Shown: positions 1-12,097, counted from the stretch's first letter. The stretch: DNA of 64,000 nt from Pterois miles (GCA_947000775.1 CAMQGK010000565.1:558001-622000); one strand, 5' to 3'. Numbers and translations: made by a program. The notes: generated by a model not told the origin, from the sequence alone.

Positions 1-1213
1 CCTCAAACCAAGAGTCAACTCTTCCCTAAAGCCCTCACTGACTTTGTCTCTCCTCTCTTTTCCCCTCTCATGATTTTCCAAATGCAAACATTTCTTCTTA
101 ACGTCTCTGTGCATCCCGCGGGGCCGTAAGATTTAGAGCCGGTTTCAGAGGAGTTTAAAAAGGTCCGATCCATAATCACCAAAAGTGCCTCCACCATCTG
201 TGGAATTACAATAACATGCATTTAAATGACCGAGCTCAATATCTGTACGTATATCACTGCTAGTCATGACTCATACTGCAGGTTTCATGTTAATAACCTG
301 CAGATTAAGTGTTGGGGTGACCACTGTATCACTGCGTAGCATGTTAGCTTCTTGTTTTTCCATGCAGACACAACAGAATATAATTAGTCAATAGCTGTTT
401 CACGGCTAACAAATGCTAACAACAAAGAGCGAGGCCATATGTCATTCCCTGCATTAGGACGGTTGTGTCAGGCAGACCGCTTGTGAGTACATTACATACA
501 TTAGCATTCTCAGTCCTTTGATTACAATAAATGCTCCCTCGCATTGTAACGATGGGCTTTACAATAATGGGCCGTAAATTAATACAGTGCTCAGCAAATA
601 CTATTATGCTGTTAGTGTTTACAGTATACCCGTGTCATATATATGGCTGCATTGGTGGATAATTACCATTCACAAAGGCAGTCACTCTAACACAACAGCC
701 ATTTACTGTCCATTTGTCACCATGTCGCAGGGGACGGAGGGGGAAGGACTGCATTCTGATACAAGGATATCAATGCCCCAAATCCTCATTGATTTGAACA
801 AGGGATCAATAAGCGTATCACTAGCTGTGTCTCGGCGCTATTAAAATACGCCAGCAGTGGGCTGGATCTCTTTTCTTTAATCTTACAGAAGAGGAGGGCA
901 GGTGTGAAAAGCTTATTAAGGTATAATTCACTGCACTGTCTGTGTCATTTGGGCTTTATGTTATCGCTGAGATCATTCCCACACACGAGTGTGTAGAAAC
1001 CCTGAGAGTGAGTGGCAAGCATGCACATGTGTGCGTGTGTGTGTGTCGGGGGGTGCTTCCATATGAAATGTACACGAGGGTGAATCTCAGTGGTGTTAAT
1101 GGCTTTTTAAATGTCAGGGAAAGTCAGGGAATGATAAAAGAGAGATCTGTTATCCACTGTCCTCATGATCACCGCGGAGCACACCGCTGCTCTCACCTCA
1201 CCGAGGAGCCTCA

Positions 1214-1216
<3 letters not shown>
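1..1216. other. Non-coding DNA at the start of the WWOX 3' flank
   Basis: No gene or recognised mobile element is visible. Positions 505-600 form an AT-rich block with several ACAAT/ATTGT cores (SOX-type) and a TAAATTAAT motif, which is compatible with a regulatory element but not diagnostic. A short TG run lies near 1027-1047. Confidence 0.5.

Positions 1217-1293
<77 letters not shown>
1217..1293. repeat. (TG)n microsatellite
   Basis: An uninterrupted TG array of 77 bases. It lies just upstream of the Maf-type motif at 1317. Confidence 0.98.
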
Positions 1294-1295
<2 letters not shown>

Positions 1296-1316
1296 GAGTA
1301 GGCCAACTTCCACCCG

Positions 1317-1330
1317 TGCTGATGTCAGCA
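1317..1330. promoter_or_regulatory. Near-perfect Maf recognition element (MARE)
   Basis: The sequence TGCTGATGTCAGCA differs by one base from the CRE-type MARE consensus TGCTGACGTCAGCA, which is bound by large Maf homodimers. It lies in the WWOX 3' flank, which by vertebrate synteny faces the MAF gene. Binding and function are inference. Confidence 0.5.
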
Positions 1331-1602
1331 TGATTTATGCACCAATCAGATTAGCTCTGAGAGAGAGAATGAGAGAAAGGGAGCAGGGAGGGGGCGTTGG
1401 ACATTACTTGCTGGTTTATTGTCATGTTTTTCATGTCATATTTGGATGAACCAGAATCAAAAGATGAATAAATATCACTTCAGTTGATGCAGTTTTGTAC
1501 TTGACTACATAAATGCACTATTACCGTATGAGTTAGTGAACAGGATGATCACATACAGTATATTGACATACTGTAGGCTACAGTAGCTAGCAAGCAACAC
1601 TT

Positions 1603-1684
1603 TAGGGCTGGGTGATGCAAATATCAATATCTTCACATTAATTCACATACTTTTCTGATACTGATTAAATATATCAAATCATAT
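1603..1684 (+). mobile_element. Fragment of a hAT-like MITE (one end)
   Basis: It starts TAGGGCTGGGTGATGCAAAT, the same terminal type as the element at 53390-53742. The opposite inverted end is not convincing, and the sequence runs into the repeat copy at 1685-2376. Confidence 0.45.
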
Positions 1685-2376
1685 TAAATGTGTTATTTTA
1701 TAAAATGATCACTTTATCCTGATAGTAGTGCAAGAGGCGGGTATTCTGAAAAAAATCATGTGCCTCTGTGTTTTTCACAGATCAGAGGAAAACAACCAAT
1801 CAGAGCTGAGCTGGAGGCTGCTGTCTATGAGAAGCTGTCAATCACTAACAAACTCTGATCAAATATGCATATTCTGTTACTGTAATGACTATTTTGTTTT
1901 CAGAAACATCTTGTAGTTCCTGTTTAGCTGTAAATTGAGAAAGTTTGTGACCCGGCAGCCATGTTGAGATCAGTTGAGGAAATGCCAAGCACCGCCCACC
2001 AGCCGGAGGAAGCTTTGTCATTTTTACAGATGTTTCTGAAAACATTTGAGCAAAGAAATTGGTGTTAAACGTAGCAGAATACTGATTCATGTTCATCAGC
2101 GCTGCCTAGTTTGACCGCTTCATTGGAGTTCACGAGTGACAGCTGCCTCCATTGAAACAGCCAATAGGAACACTCTCTCTCTGAAATGATCTGTGATTGG
2201 CTAAAGTCTCCCATCATGAGCTAGATTTTTTAAAGCCTGAAAACAGAGCAATGAGGAGGCACAGAAGTCTCTACAACATGCTGAAAGATTATTACGGATT
2301 TTTTAACCAATGATGCTAAAAATACTCTGTCCATGATAGACAAAAATAAATTTCTTTTTTTTTTTAATTAGACATT
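1685..2376 (+). repeat. Interspersed repeat, family shared with 22797-23640
   Basis: Segments at about 1690-2100 align with 22840-23240. They share an ATCACTTTATCCT segment, a TTACTGTAATG segment, and a stretch from AGAAACATCTTG through TGTTTAGCTGTAAA to a CCATGTTGA motif. An 11-bp direct repeat, TCAAATCATAT, brackets it at 1674-1684 and 2377-2387 and may be a target duplication. Part of the element (about 1851-1912 and 2029-2105) repeats itself in inverted orientation. It is non-coding. I recall similar repeats in many percomorph genomes but cannot name the class. Confidence 0.55.
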
Positions 2377-2387
2377 TCAAATCATAT

Positions 2388-2780
2388 CATATTTTTTTCC
2401 CCATCGTGTTGTTGTTTGTATCCATTTTTACTTATCTGTGAAGTACTTTTCAAGATAACAAATTATCATCACCTTGTGATGGACAGTGGTTTCTGATGGA
2501 GAGGACAAACCTAATAGTATAGCACATAGTAATATAGTACATAATAATGAATGCAAAATAAAAAAAAAAAATCACATAAACAATCAAATTGATGTCCCAT
2601 GAATTGGGTCTCACTGTCTTGCCAACAACACAGACACATCAGGCTGAGCTACAGTCCAGTCAGCGTTCCCGCCTCCAGTAACTGCTCCGACTCGGAGACC
2701 TTTAAGGAGACAAAATCACTCAAATCTTCCCTAAAATCCACACAAGCCACACTCTCTAAGAGGAAATGTGTGTATGTACC

Positions 2781-2782
<2 letters not shown>
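2388..2782. other. Non-coding DNA without recognised features
   Basis: AT-rich sequence with a short A-tract near 2560. No gene, RNA gene or mobile element was recognised. Confidence 0.5.

Positions 2783-2815
<33 letters not shown>
2783..2815. repeat. (GT)n microsatellite
   Basis: An uninterrupted GT run. Confidence 0.95.
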
Positions 2816-2816
<1 letters not shown>

Positions 2817-2968
2817 TTTGCCCAGTGCCCTGGTCTGCTCTAACAGAGGGTTGAGTGATGTCACAGCAGACTGCATTTTAATAGAGAGGGAAGCAATTAG
2901 AGAGGGGACAGGGCGAGAGGTGGAGAGATGGAGGGGCTGTCTGTGTGACACACAGTACGCACACTTCA

Positions 2969-3068
<100 letters not shown>

Positions 3069-3203
3069 TGCACACACATGCACACTCATTACTAAGGATG
3101 AGTTAATTAATTGCACAGTGATTCACGGTACTTGTAATTAATCTTGTAGGTATGCAAGTGTGTTTTTGAGAGGTGACTCTTCCATTTATAACACACACGC
3201 GCA

Positions 3204-3204
<1 letters not shown>

Positions 3205-3238
<34 letters not shown>
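3205..3238. repeat. (CA)n microsatellite
   Basis: A nearly pure CA run after an imperfect CACGCGCAC start. Confidence 0.95.
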
Positions 3239-3240
<2 letters not shown>

Positions 3241-5357
3241 CGCTTCACATGAACACACACATTTCTATTCTTTCAGAGTCACAGACCAGTCTTTCTCTGA
3301 AGCTTCACAAAAACACACTATCTTCTTATCAGCCAGGTTACTGCTAGGATTGTCAGTCTAAGGTTAATCAGGCTATTGCACCATGTTGGTGCACTTAAAT
3401 TCATTTATTGTGTGTTAAATTTATTGCTGTTTACTTTAACGTCATTTATTGAGTCTTATCTTGACTTCAGATGCCATTTTGTATGTTGTCTTTTTTTTTT
3501 TTACGTAGCTGCCCTGCCTTGCATCACGTGTCCTGTGTGCACACATGCAAAACAGAGTGAAAAACTTTACAGTAAATGAAGGTTGAATGAGAGAATAATG
3601 TAAATTAACATATTTCTAAGATTTGAAAAGACATTAAAAAGATGCAACGAGTGTGTGTAACCTTCAGTGCCCACAGGGGAGTTGTGGCTCACAGAATAGA
3701 CAGTAAAACAGAGGGGACTCACATTATGCAGGTAAATAAATGACAGAAATGAAGCTATGAGGTCATGGAGCTTTTTCAGCGCTGTGTATTTTGGCTTCGC
3801 TTTTTATTTGGTTAAAAGGCTTTTCACCCAAACGGCCCCAGTCAGGGAGAGAGAGACGGAGAGAAAATACATCTATTTACCTCGGTACTCGGTTACATCA
3901 TGTCCCAGCAGAAATGGCTTTTATTCCTCCTCGGAGCTCTTAGCACATTCCTTTCTTTCTTTCTTTTTTTTTTTTTTTGGATTGGTCCAGTTGAAAAATT
4001 ATGCGTATTAATCTTGGCCTCCTCTGCCCATGATCCTTTGCATTTATCAGCATGAGCGGGAGTGGTGTAGCAATCACATTTGGAAATTAAACAAATAAAA
4101 AAGTTGAAGATAGCTGAGTGAGTGATGAGGCTGGCCAGTTGGTAGCAACATAAATCCCCGCCTGTCACCACCCCACCTCTGCCGACACACATTTGGATAT
4201 TGTTATGATTTTACCGTGTTTGCATATATGAGGCTAATTTATTAGAATCAAACACCATCAGGCTTATTTACAAGCAAGTTCTGGTCCGCTGCCAATAAGC
4301 CCATTAAGTGCATTGTTGGAGAGTGGTTATACGATCAAATACACAATAGTAATTGTGAGTGGAGGGAGGCTGGAGCGTTTCTCAATGAGGTGATTATCTG
4401 CGCACAGGTTATTGTGCTATTTCAGTATGACATGTAAATCTGCGTCGCGCTGTCAATCACAGTCGACGCTGTCAGAGAAGTGAGTTGTGAAAATGCCAAT
4501 GATGACACTAAAGGGTGATGAGGGGAAAAGAATAGGACACGAAAAAAAACTCCATATTTGTGTTTGACAGAATGAAATTGAACAATTATGTTGGGGTTTA
4601 TTTTTTGTTGAGAAAATACAATCTTAATAGCTCCAGATGGCCCCAGTTAGAGACAGAAGAGGACATGAAACACCCTCCTCCCTCTTTCCCTCCATCTTTC
4701 TCCCTTTATCAATCATTCCTTCCATCCTTTTCCATCTCCCTCCTTGGCTTCCTTGTGCTGTCTGTCACAGCATATCACAGTATATCTGTGTATGTCAGTG
4801 CTCTGACATACGTGTCTGGTATACGTGTGTCGTACATCAGGTATTGACCACGTTGGTTGTGTGACACCGACTGAAAAATGTCTGTTCAGATTGGAAATAT
4901 TGTTTACTTATTCTTTGATCAGAGAGTTCCTGATTTAATTCAGGCTGTTCAATAGCTGCTTGTGTGAGATATTTACCATTTGAGAAGTTTTGGCTTCGTC
5001 TTCTAAAAAAGGGGTTTAGTAGAAAAGCATCTCTGTTTTTCATCATGTTGAGACTGAAACTCATTGGTGCAAGTTTTGAAAACTTTCAAACAATGCCCTA
5101 GCCCTACTTTAAGGACAATTAAGTCGCTCCCAGCCATATAAACTATGGGTGCATAAAGAGAAAGGAGAAATGGCTCAATTGCTGTGTGATAAATTACCCA
5201 GGTCTCCCAGCAGGCGCAGTAGCGTCTCCTTTAACTCCGCCTCCAAGGCCTCCCTGCAGCCTCAGTCTGGGGATCATTCACATAAACAGCAGCAAGAAAA
5301 TATCTCTGGATTAGTGCATTTGAACTTTTAGGACCAAATTATTTAAATAAGAGCTAC
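3239..5357. other. Non-coding DNA, with a candidate regulatory block at 4000-4540
   Basis: No gene was recognised. The block at about 4000-4540 is free of simple repeats and holds TTTGCAT (POU-type) cores near 4036 and 4220, plus AATTTATTAG and CAATAAGCC motifs. This is the texture typical of conserved non-coding elements in gene deserts. Conservation itself cannot be judged from one sequence. Pyrimidine-rich sequence occupies 4670-4745. Confidence 0.3.
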
Positions 5358-5720
5358 TTAAATCTACAGTGTGTAGGATTTGGCCTGGGTTGACTGCAAC
5401 CCACTGAATTCTCCTCTGCACACTTTCCAAGACTGTGGTAACGTAAGCTGCCGACCGCAAAACTGTGTAACACACTTCACACATTCAAATGCCTCTCTTT
5501 ACCATAATAACACGACTTTAGGAGCAATGGGAGTCAGACAGTGATACCACAGTTTTGCACTCTCTCATGTTACTGCAGTTTCACATCCGTGTCAGAGAAC
5601 TACGGCGGCCTTCATGTAACGTCAAAACGTGGAAGGCTCTCTCTAGAACCAGTGTTTGGTTTGTCTGTGCTGTGCTGGAGAAACATCGCAGAGCAACGTG
5701 GAAAAACTCTTTTTGAGTCC
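5358..5720 (+). mobile_element. TTAA-ended MITE, copy A, decayed 3' end
   Basis: Starts at a TTAA followed by ACAGTGTGTAGGATTT. It shares with 43815-44264 and 61610-62732 the segments CCAAGACTGTGGTAAC, ACCATAATAACAC, GAACTACGGCGGCCTTCA and CCAGTGTTTGGTTTGTC. The matching 3' terminus is not found, so the end coordinate is approximate. It is non-coding, and the open frame over it is fortuitous. Confidence 0.75.
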
Positions 5721-6419
5721 AATGGCAAACACGGAAGTTGTGATTCCAGTTTGGCCACTATGCAAAATTAACTTCAAAGCTTGGCGCTCTCCCTTGATGT
5801 AAACGCACATAAAATACAGCTTCATACAGCAAGGTGCCAGTCTCGTGCATGCAAAATGTCTGTGCGCTCACTTCAGACTTGCGGCCATCAAGAAATCATA
5901 CAGACATGCCCATGACTGCACACTCACACACACAAGAAAGAGACGGAGGATCTGGGGCTAAGTAAGCGATGCACCAGGTTATGCGTCATTTACTGCAGCT
6001 CAATAACAACCTTTCACTCCACCCGACACACCTGGTCACACAAAATGACACTCGCTGTCCTCTGAGAACACACACACATACATACACACACATCATATCT
6101 CCTTTCACCCTACGGTTGCCTTAACCAGACACATTACATCCCCACTCTACTATCTGCTTGTGACAGATGTATTTATGTAATGGTTTTGATAGGTATTGAT
6201 TCACACGGCGGAGCCAGTTAAGAAACAGAGAAAAATGAGATTTCAAAATCAACATGGCTAGGGGGGGCAGGTTGAGATGATGCCTAACTAGAAGATGCAG
6301 AGACCGAAGGTGAGAGAGGAAAAGATGCATGCAGGTCAGCAAAACATTTAGAAGAAGCTCAGGAAGAAAGCACACAAACATTTGATTCACAAATGGGACA
6401 GACTGAAAACATGCATGAA

Positions 6420-6477
<58 letters not shown>

Positions 6478-7558
6478 CCTTGGCGTGGCCCGGTGGTAAA
6501 GTGGGGCGTCAGGAGAGTCAGTGTGAGAGCAGCCAAGCGTTCCCCCTCAGATTAGCAGGCTTTATTACTGCCACCAACGGCTGGCCTGACAAATCCTCTT
6601 ATTTCATTTTACCTTCCTTTACCTCTGCCTTGCTCTTTCTCTTTTCCTCACTCTTTTATTCCCCTAAAACCTCCCTCCCCCTCTTTCCTCCAGACTCTGC
6701 GGTAGCTTCGTGTGCTTCACCTTACACCCCGGCTGGCTCGCTCTCCTTCGCAGTGTATTTTTTGTTTCCTCGTTTTTTTCTCCTCATTGTCTTTCCCTCT
6801 CCCATACCGCTCTGCCCATACCTATACAGCTCTCTTTTTTCTACATTCCTCGACTCCACCTCTTGCCCCCCCTCCCCCCTCTATAGTGTGATGAATCTGT
6901 AGACAGGGGCTAATAATTGTACTTCAGCCCAAGTGCTCATTTTTCTTTGTGTTTGAAAGCTGTGACAGGCAGGAGCTCTTTTTTTTTTTCCCCCCCCCCT
7001 CCCTCTCTCTCCCTCTCTCTCTTTTCTTTCTATCCTCACACAATGGGTGAGTAAAATAACTCAGGGTTTACAAGGTCATGCTGTCTAGCGGTGAGGACAC
7101 GCTGGGGATTTGGGGCTGGAAGGATTTCCTCAAAGGTGCCGTGTCGAGACTTCAATAAAAACAGAGAAAGTTATAGATTGCACAAGCAGATCTGCGGGGG
7201 GAAATAAGTGCATTTGATAGCGAACAGGCTCGCTGAATCACAGCTATCTGGATCCAAATGTTATCAACGCTGCTTCTAAGATGCTTTCTAGAAGAGCGCA
7301 AGAAAGAGGGAAGTGGAGAGGAACGTCCACTTTGTTGCTTGTGCCAACAACTCCACCATCCTCGCGTTACACAACTTTTATCATTTGCAAAGAGAAAACT
7401 ACTTAAAATGCAGCTATACTTCCTGTCATATAAAACATACGCACCTTATTTGCAGTGTGTTTCTGAGCAGTGTGTTGCTTTCTATTTTAATGCCACTGGT
7501 TTGTTTCATCTCAGAGAGAAATGCATCCCACATCCTACTCCTCTGTTTACCTCTAAAC
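5721..7558. other. Non-coding DNA, CT/TG array and pyrimidine-rich tracts
   Basis: A compound (CT)n-(TG)n array lies at 6420-6476. Pyrimidine-rich stretches lie at about 6595-6890 and 6978-7035, the latter containing T9 followed by C9. Open frames over the pyrimidine tracts are rich in Ser, Pro, Leu and Phe and reflect composition. No gene was recognised. Confidence 0.6.
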
Positions 7559-8221
7559 CAGGGGTGTCAAACTCATTTTAGTTCAGGGGCCACATACAGT
7601 CCAGGCTGATGTCCAGTGAAACAGTAAAACCACTGCATAGTATCCTATAAATAACAACACCTCCAAATGTCCCCTTCCTGTTAGTGGAAAGTACAAGTAC
7701 ATTCTGAAAATGATCACAATCAATGAGAGTCCAGCCCACAAGACAAAGAGAAGTGCATTTAACTGCAAAAGTGGAATTAATTGTTCATTCTGACTTAAAA
7801 AGCCATAAATTTAACTAAATATCATGTCATAACTATGGCTTATTATGTTAAAATTCAAATATTGTTTACTTAAAATCTGGACTTAATTCCCATAAAAAGT
7901 CAGAAATGTGTCAAAATCTCAGTTTTCACATTAAATATACATAGCTTTGAGTCATATCTTTTGAGTTTGACTCCCCAAGTGTAAGTCAGAAGTTTAACTT
8001 AATTCTAGTTATGACTATGATTAATAATAAATTTGACTTATTATCTCACCATTTTGGCTTCCTATGTCAAAATTCTGACTTTATTTTAACTTAAATTTGG
8101 ACATAACTCCCATTGAAAGTCATAAATGTGACAAAGTATTTCAAAATTGAGCTTTTTGAACCTGGATTAGACCCTATGGTGGGCCAGTTCTGGCCCTGGG
8201 GCCGCATGTTTGAAACCCTTG
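7559..8221 (+). mobile_element. hAT-type non-autonomous DNA transposon
   Basis: The left end CAGGGGTGTCAAACTCA and the right end TTTGAAACCCTTG are inverted repeats with 11 of 13 matches. The element is flanked by CTCTAAAC (7551-7558) and CTCTAAAG (8222-8229), an 8-bp target duplication with one mismatch, as expected for hAT elements. The 663-bp interior is AT-rich and non-coding. The termini are those of a very common teleost family. Confidence 0.88.
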
Positions 8222-8229
8222 CTCTAAAG

Positions 8230-9059
8230 CCTCATGACACACACAAGTGGTTTTATAATCCTTATAGTGAATTCAAATTTTCAAAAATCTACAAAACAAG
8301 ACGTAAATACAGAGATTTTACCTTTAATTTATTAAAATGTGCTAATTGCGTACACATGGGCTCTGGGGGAATGATCAGCAACTTTTTTTTCTGCAATTAT
8401 TAAATAAATAAATAAAATTCCCAGGCTCTGGCCAAAAAAAGCAGTGTGCAAGCAAAACACATGAGCAGATATTGCAAGGAAATAATGTTTCAATCGACTC
8501 TGCAGTAATACTTTATGAAAATTGATCAACAGTTTTAATCACAATATCATCCTCAAAAGAGAGAGGTGGAAAGTGAGCACGGGGGAGGGAGGAGGACAGA
8601 GTATGAGGCTTTATTGCCTGCTGTAGTTAGATGGTAAATTTCCTCCTGGCAGATATTTATTGAGTTAGTTGAGTCTAGAGAGAGCTTTAACATTGATTGT
8701 GATCATTAAATATATCCGCTCGAAATGGCAACATGGCATTCCCTCAGTCAATGGGGCCGATAGGAGCAGAACAAAAGCATAATCAAATCAATCCTCTCAT
8801 AATTATTATTTGAGAGGTGAAATTAATCACAAGAAGAAATAAAAACAATAATGGAAAATGAAATGGTCAGTCGTAAACAATTACGGCCCAAATTGAAATA
8901 AACTCAGTGAAGAGGAAAAAAAAAAAAATCAACTGTAAATCCGGCTAATTAAAATAACATTCTAATGTATATTGGTTGTTTGGGTTACACAGGCTTTCAG
9001 TTATTATACTGTCTTGTACTGTTATTATAAGAGAGATAAAGTGACAGAAATAAAGAGAG

Positions 9060-9061
<2 letters not shown>
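8230..9061. promoter_or_regulatory. AT-rich non-coding block, candidate regulatory element at 8590-8960
   Basis: Non-repetitive sequence with many homeodomain-like and SOX-like cores (TAATTA, ATTAAT, AACAATAATGG, AACAATTACGG) and no simple repeats. The texture resembles conserved non-coding elements near developmental regulators. This is composition-based inference only. Confidence 0.25.
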
Positions 9062-9111
<50 letters not shown>

Positions 9112-9119
9112 GGGGGGGG
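9062..9119. repeat. (TG)n microsatellite followed by G9
   Basis: A TG run to 9108 ends in TATGGGGGGGGG. Confidence 0.97.
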
Positions 9120-10285
9120 TCAAAGGATCAAGGTCCTCCTCTTGTGAGAGCCGTGCGTCTCTCTCCTCCCCGCTCGCTGAGAGGAAGTGTAGCTCATTGA
9201 TTAGCTATCAGATGATTCCGATAGGGTCTGATCGATAGGACTTTGTATGAAAGCCAGGCAGGACCCTCAGTCTTCACTCAGGCACACACGCATGGATCGT
9301 CCACCGCAGTGCACAGCCGCAGAGACGTCTGCTTGTTTGTTGTTCTCCTGAAGATCCTCCTTTGTGTCTTAACTCTTCCCCTCCGATCGAAGGCTTCTTC
9401 AAACGCTCCGGACGTTTTCTGCAGCGCCACTTTCATAGAGTTGTCACTGATAACCTGCAAGCTTAGCTGAGCATGATGCCTTCATCATTAACGGCACAGT
9501 TGACATCATTTTCGTGGTTGTTTTATTCCCAGATTGAGACTTCCTCCTTCAGCAGGGAGGTAGAGGAGATGGGGGGGAAACATTACTGGAGTCTCAGGTG
9601 TGGAATTACTCTCTTTAGGATCATCACAGTGGCAGCTTATGAGACTCTGCAATAAAATAACCATCTTAAGAAGTTATTCCGTCTAGAAATCCTTTGAATA
9701 AAATTATATTTCAACAGCGGTGGAGTGTGACACAATGCAGGAGTCGGAGCCAACGTGAGACACCAGACAAGGCAGGAATTGTTTTTCAGTACATCCAGCG
9801 GTGGCGCAGACAACTGGAGACGATAAACACAGCAGGGCAGACTAACTAAATAAGTAGCTGGGGTTCAACAACAAGCAGAGGGAAACAACAGCTGACACAC
9901 TAAATACGCACTAACTGGGAAATATGTCTGAACCAGGTAGAAACTAGGGACAGTGTTGGTGAAAATGGTGAAAATATGCTCAAACAATTAATTAACAAGC
10001 AGGAAAATTCACGTGTGCCAAAGTTTTTCATGGCTAGTTTGCCAGGGTAGATGATGGATGATGATGACTGAGCCTTATCAGCACCATGGACAGCGGCCGG
10101 GGAATACTTTGATAGTATTAATATTTTTAGCATTGTAGTGGTGGTGCAGCCAACGCTGCTGTTAATTAATATTTAGTTTAGCAATAGAGAAATCACTTTG
10201 TATGCAGTAGATGAATGTCATATTCAAGGGTCAAAACATGGTGCTGCACCTGGACAGTTTTTAAAAATCTGCTTGATTTCTCACT

Positions 10286-10288
<3 letters not shown>
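9120..10288. other. Non-coding WWOX 3' flank containing the RE1 site
   Basis: No protein-coding gene is recognised. The open frames at 9243-9470 and 9278-9460 overlap on opposite strands and show no family features. The RE1 site (10077-10097) is the only specific signal. Confidence 0.5.
10077..10097 (+). promoter_or_regulatory. Near-perfect RE1/NRSE (REST-binding) site
   Basis: The 21 bases match 19 of 21 positions of the canonical RE1 consensus, including the uninterrupted core CAGCACCATGGACAGCG. Only the first base and position 20 differ. RE1 sites recruit REST/NRSF, the repressor of neuronal genes. The site is about 1.9 kb beyond the end of WWOX in the flank shared with MAF. Confidence 0.8.

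Positions 10289-10371
<83 letters not shown>
10289..10371. repeat. (GT)n microsatellite
   Basis: A pure GT array of about 82 bases. It generates poly(Val-Cys) and poly(His-Thr) frames on the two strands. Confidence 0.98.
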
Positions 10372-10375
<4 letters not shown>

Positions 10376-11934
10376 ATATCTGTTCCAGGTGTGTCCTGCA
10401 CTGTGAAAGGACAGTGATAAGACACCTGTTCTGTGGGTGCAGTACAGATTATGACAGGGCAGGACACCGGTATCAGTTTCTGGGCACATGGCTGTGTACA
10501 GTAAAGGCACACCATGTTAATGTGGGAGTGTGTGTCCTGTGAGTACGTCTGAGACAGGAGAGAGACAGTAAACAGAGGAAAAGAGACGGTACAAGAAGTC
10601 CTGAATTTATTCTGCTGCTTTTCCGATTGAGGAGTGATACCGTGACGATCCATGCGTGAGTGTGGGTCATCTGTGGGATCGTCTGGTTGATCTGTCCATC
10701 TTAAATGGGTCTGACAAAAAGCATGTGAACACATAATAAAGAAAAAAGCCTCTTTTATATCATAGACACACTGTATAATGTTGATGTTTTCTTCTTTTTC
10801 CTCTCAGGAACAGTCCTACTGTACTTAGTACTTACTTAGTACTTGTACTACTTAGACTCCAGTGTTTCTCACTTGTCAGCTCCCTACACTAATATCTCCC
10901 CCTAATGGCCTCAAAACGAACAGACTTCCACTTTGTCTCTAAAATGGTTTCACACACATTATTGTAAAACAGATTATTTTATTATTATTAAATGGTCTTT
11001 CTCCTTTATTTTTCTTACAGATATCATGACACTGGAATGCTGATGTTTCAAGAGCAACCTACGGCACCCCGACTGCCATAAAGCACAATGTCTCAAAAGC
11101 GTCCCAACAGCGACTTCAGGGCAACCAATCCACAGCCAACCCAACGCCAGAGTTCAATATTAAAACAATGCTGATAAAATAATAACAGGAGACTGAAATC
11201 ACATTCTTCTACTCCAACAAGGGAAGAAATATTAAAGATCCTGGACTGTGGAAATAAGATTTTACACCACCTGTATTTGCTATTCAAATGGACCCGGATC
11301 ACCCCACAAAATACCTCCAAATTGTAATTTAGACTTGCCAGAGTATAGATTATTAATAAGTAACTTGAGTCAAATAGCGAACAGAAAAAAATATGATGTC
11401 CACACCCCTTTAGCACATGCCCAGAAATCAGGATATTGTAAATATTGTACAGAAAACGCATAGGGACATTGATAAGAAATAAAATTATTGCAGAATAATG
11501 TATATAGCCATAAGAATCATACCTCTGGTGTGTTTATAAACCATGAGTGTCACATGCCCATTACTCCTTATTTCTTCTATGCCCAAAAAGATTTAGCACA
11601 ACATTCTCTGTACCTCAACAGGAAACATCTACGTCAAACTAAACAAGACTGGATTTAATTGGGAAGACACAATATTTGCCATGTAGTGCACTATTGCTGG
11701 AAACAGATGCATATGCCAGAGAGTGTATCCTTATTAGGAAACCCTGTATTGTACGCAAGACAAGTCATTCGCTTCTTTACTCTTTTAAATATACAGTCGT
11801 GACACAGAGAAGACTTGAGGGAGTTATAAAAAGCTACAGAGACAAACTGAGAAAGAAGAAACGTTAAGAGATCCCTGAATTCGTCCCAGATCCCCCCCCC
11901 CCACACCCCCACCTCTCATTGTAAACTACCACAG
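10372..11934. other. Non-coding WWOX 3' flank
   Basis: A short tandem of TACTTAG/TACTT units lies at 10817-10855. Open frames at 11093-11461 (minus), 11248-11463 (plus) and 11676-11867 (plus, ending in a basic RDKLRKKKR tail) were inspected. None matches a family I know and none has a supporting start or splice context. A C10 run is at about 11893. Confidence 0.45.
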
Positions 11935-11955
11935 CAGAGCTGAACACAACTTTCA

Positions 11956-11961
11956 TTTATT
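11956..11961 (-). terminator. WWOX: Candidate poly(A) signal, distal
   Basis: There is a perfect AATAAA on the minus strand, 218 bases after the WWOX stop codon. It is the more likely of the two close signals because it allows a 3' UTR of ordinary length. Confidence 0.55.
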
Positions 11962-12091
11962 CAGTAGAGTGTATATGAAACCTCCTCCTGTACCGTATGT
12001 GTAGTGTGTTTTTAGCCCCCGTAGTGACGTGACATATCCAGATGGACTTCCATGGTTTGGCAGCTCTCTAGTATTGTGCAGTCAGTTACCT

Positions 12092-12097
12092 TTTATT
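12092..12097 (-). terminator. WWOX: Candidate poly(A) signal, proximal
   Basis: A second perfect AATAAA lies on the minus strand, 82 bases after the WWOX stop. It would give a very short 3' UTR, so it may be an alternative site or chance. Confidence 0.35.

Noticed and set aside
11093..11867. Possible small gene downstream of WWOX (frames at 11093-11461, 11248-11463 and 11676-11867)
   Set aside because: Frames overlap on opposite strands, no family is recognised, and starts and ends are arbitrary.
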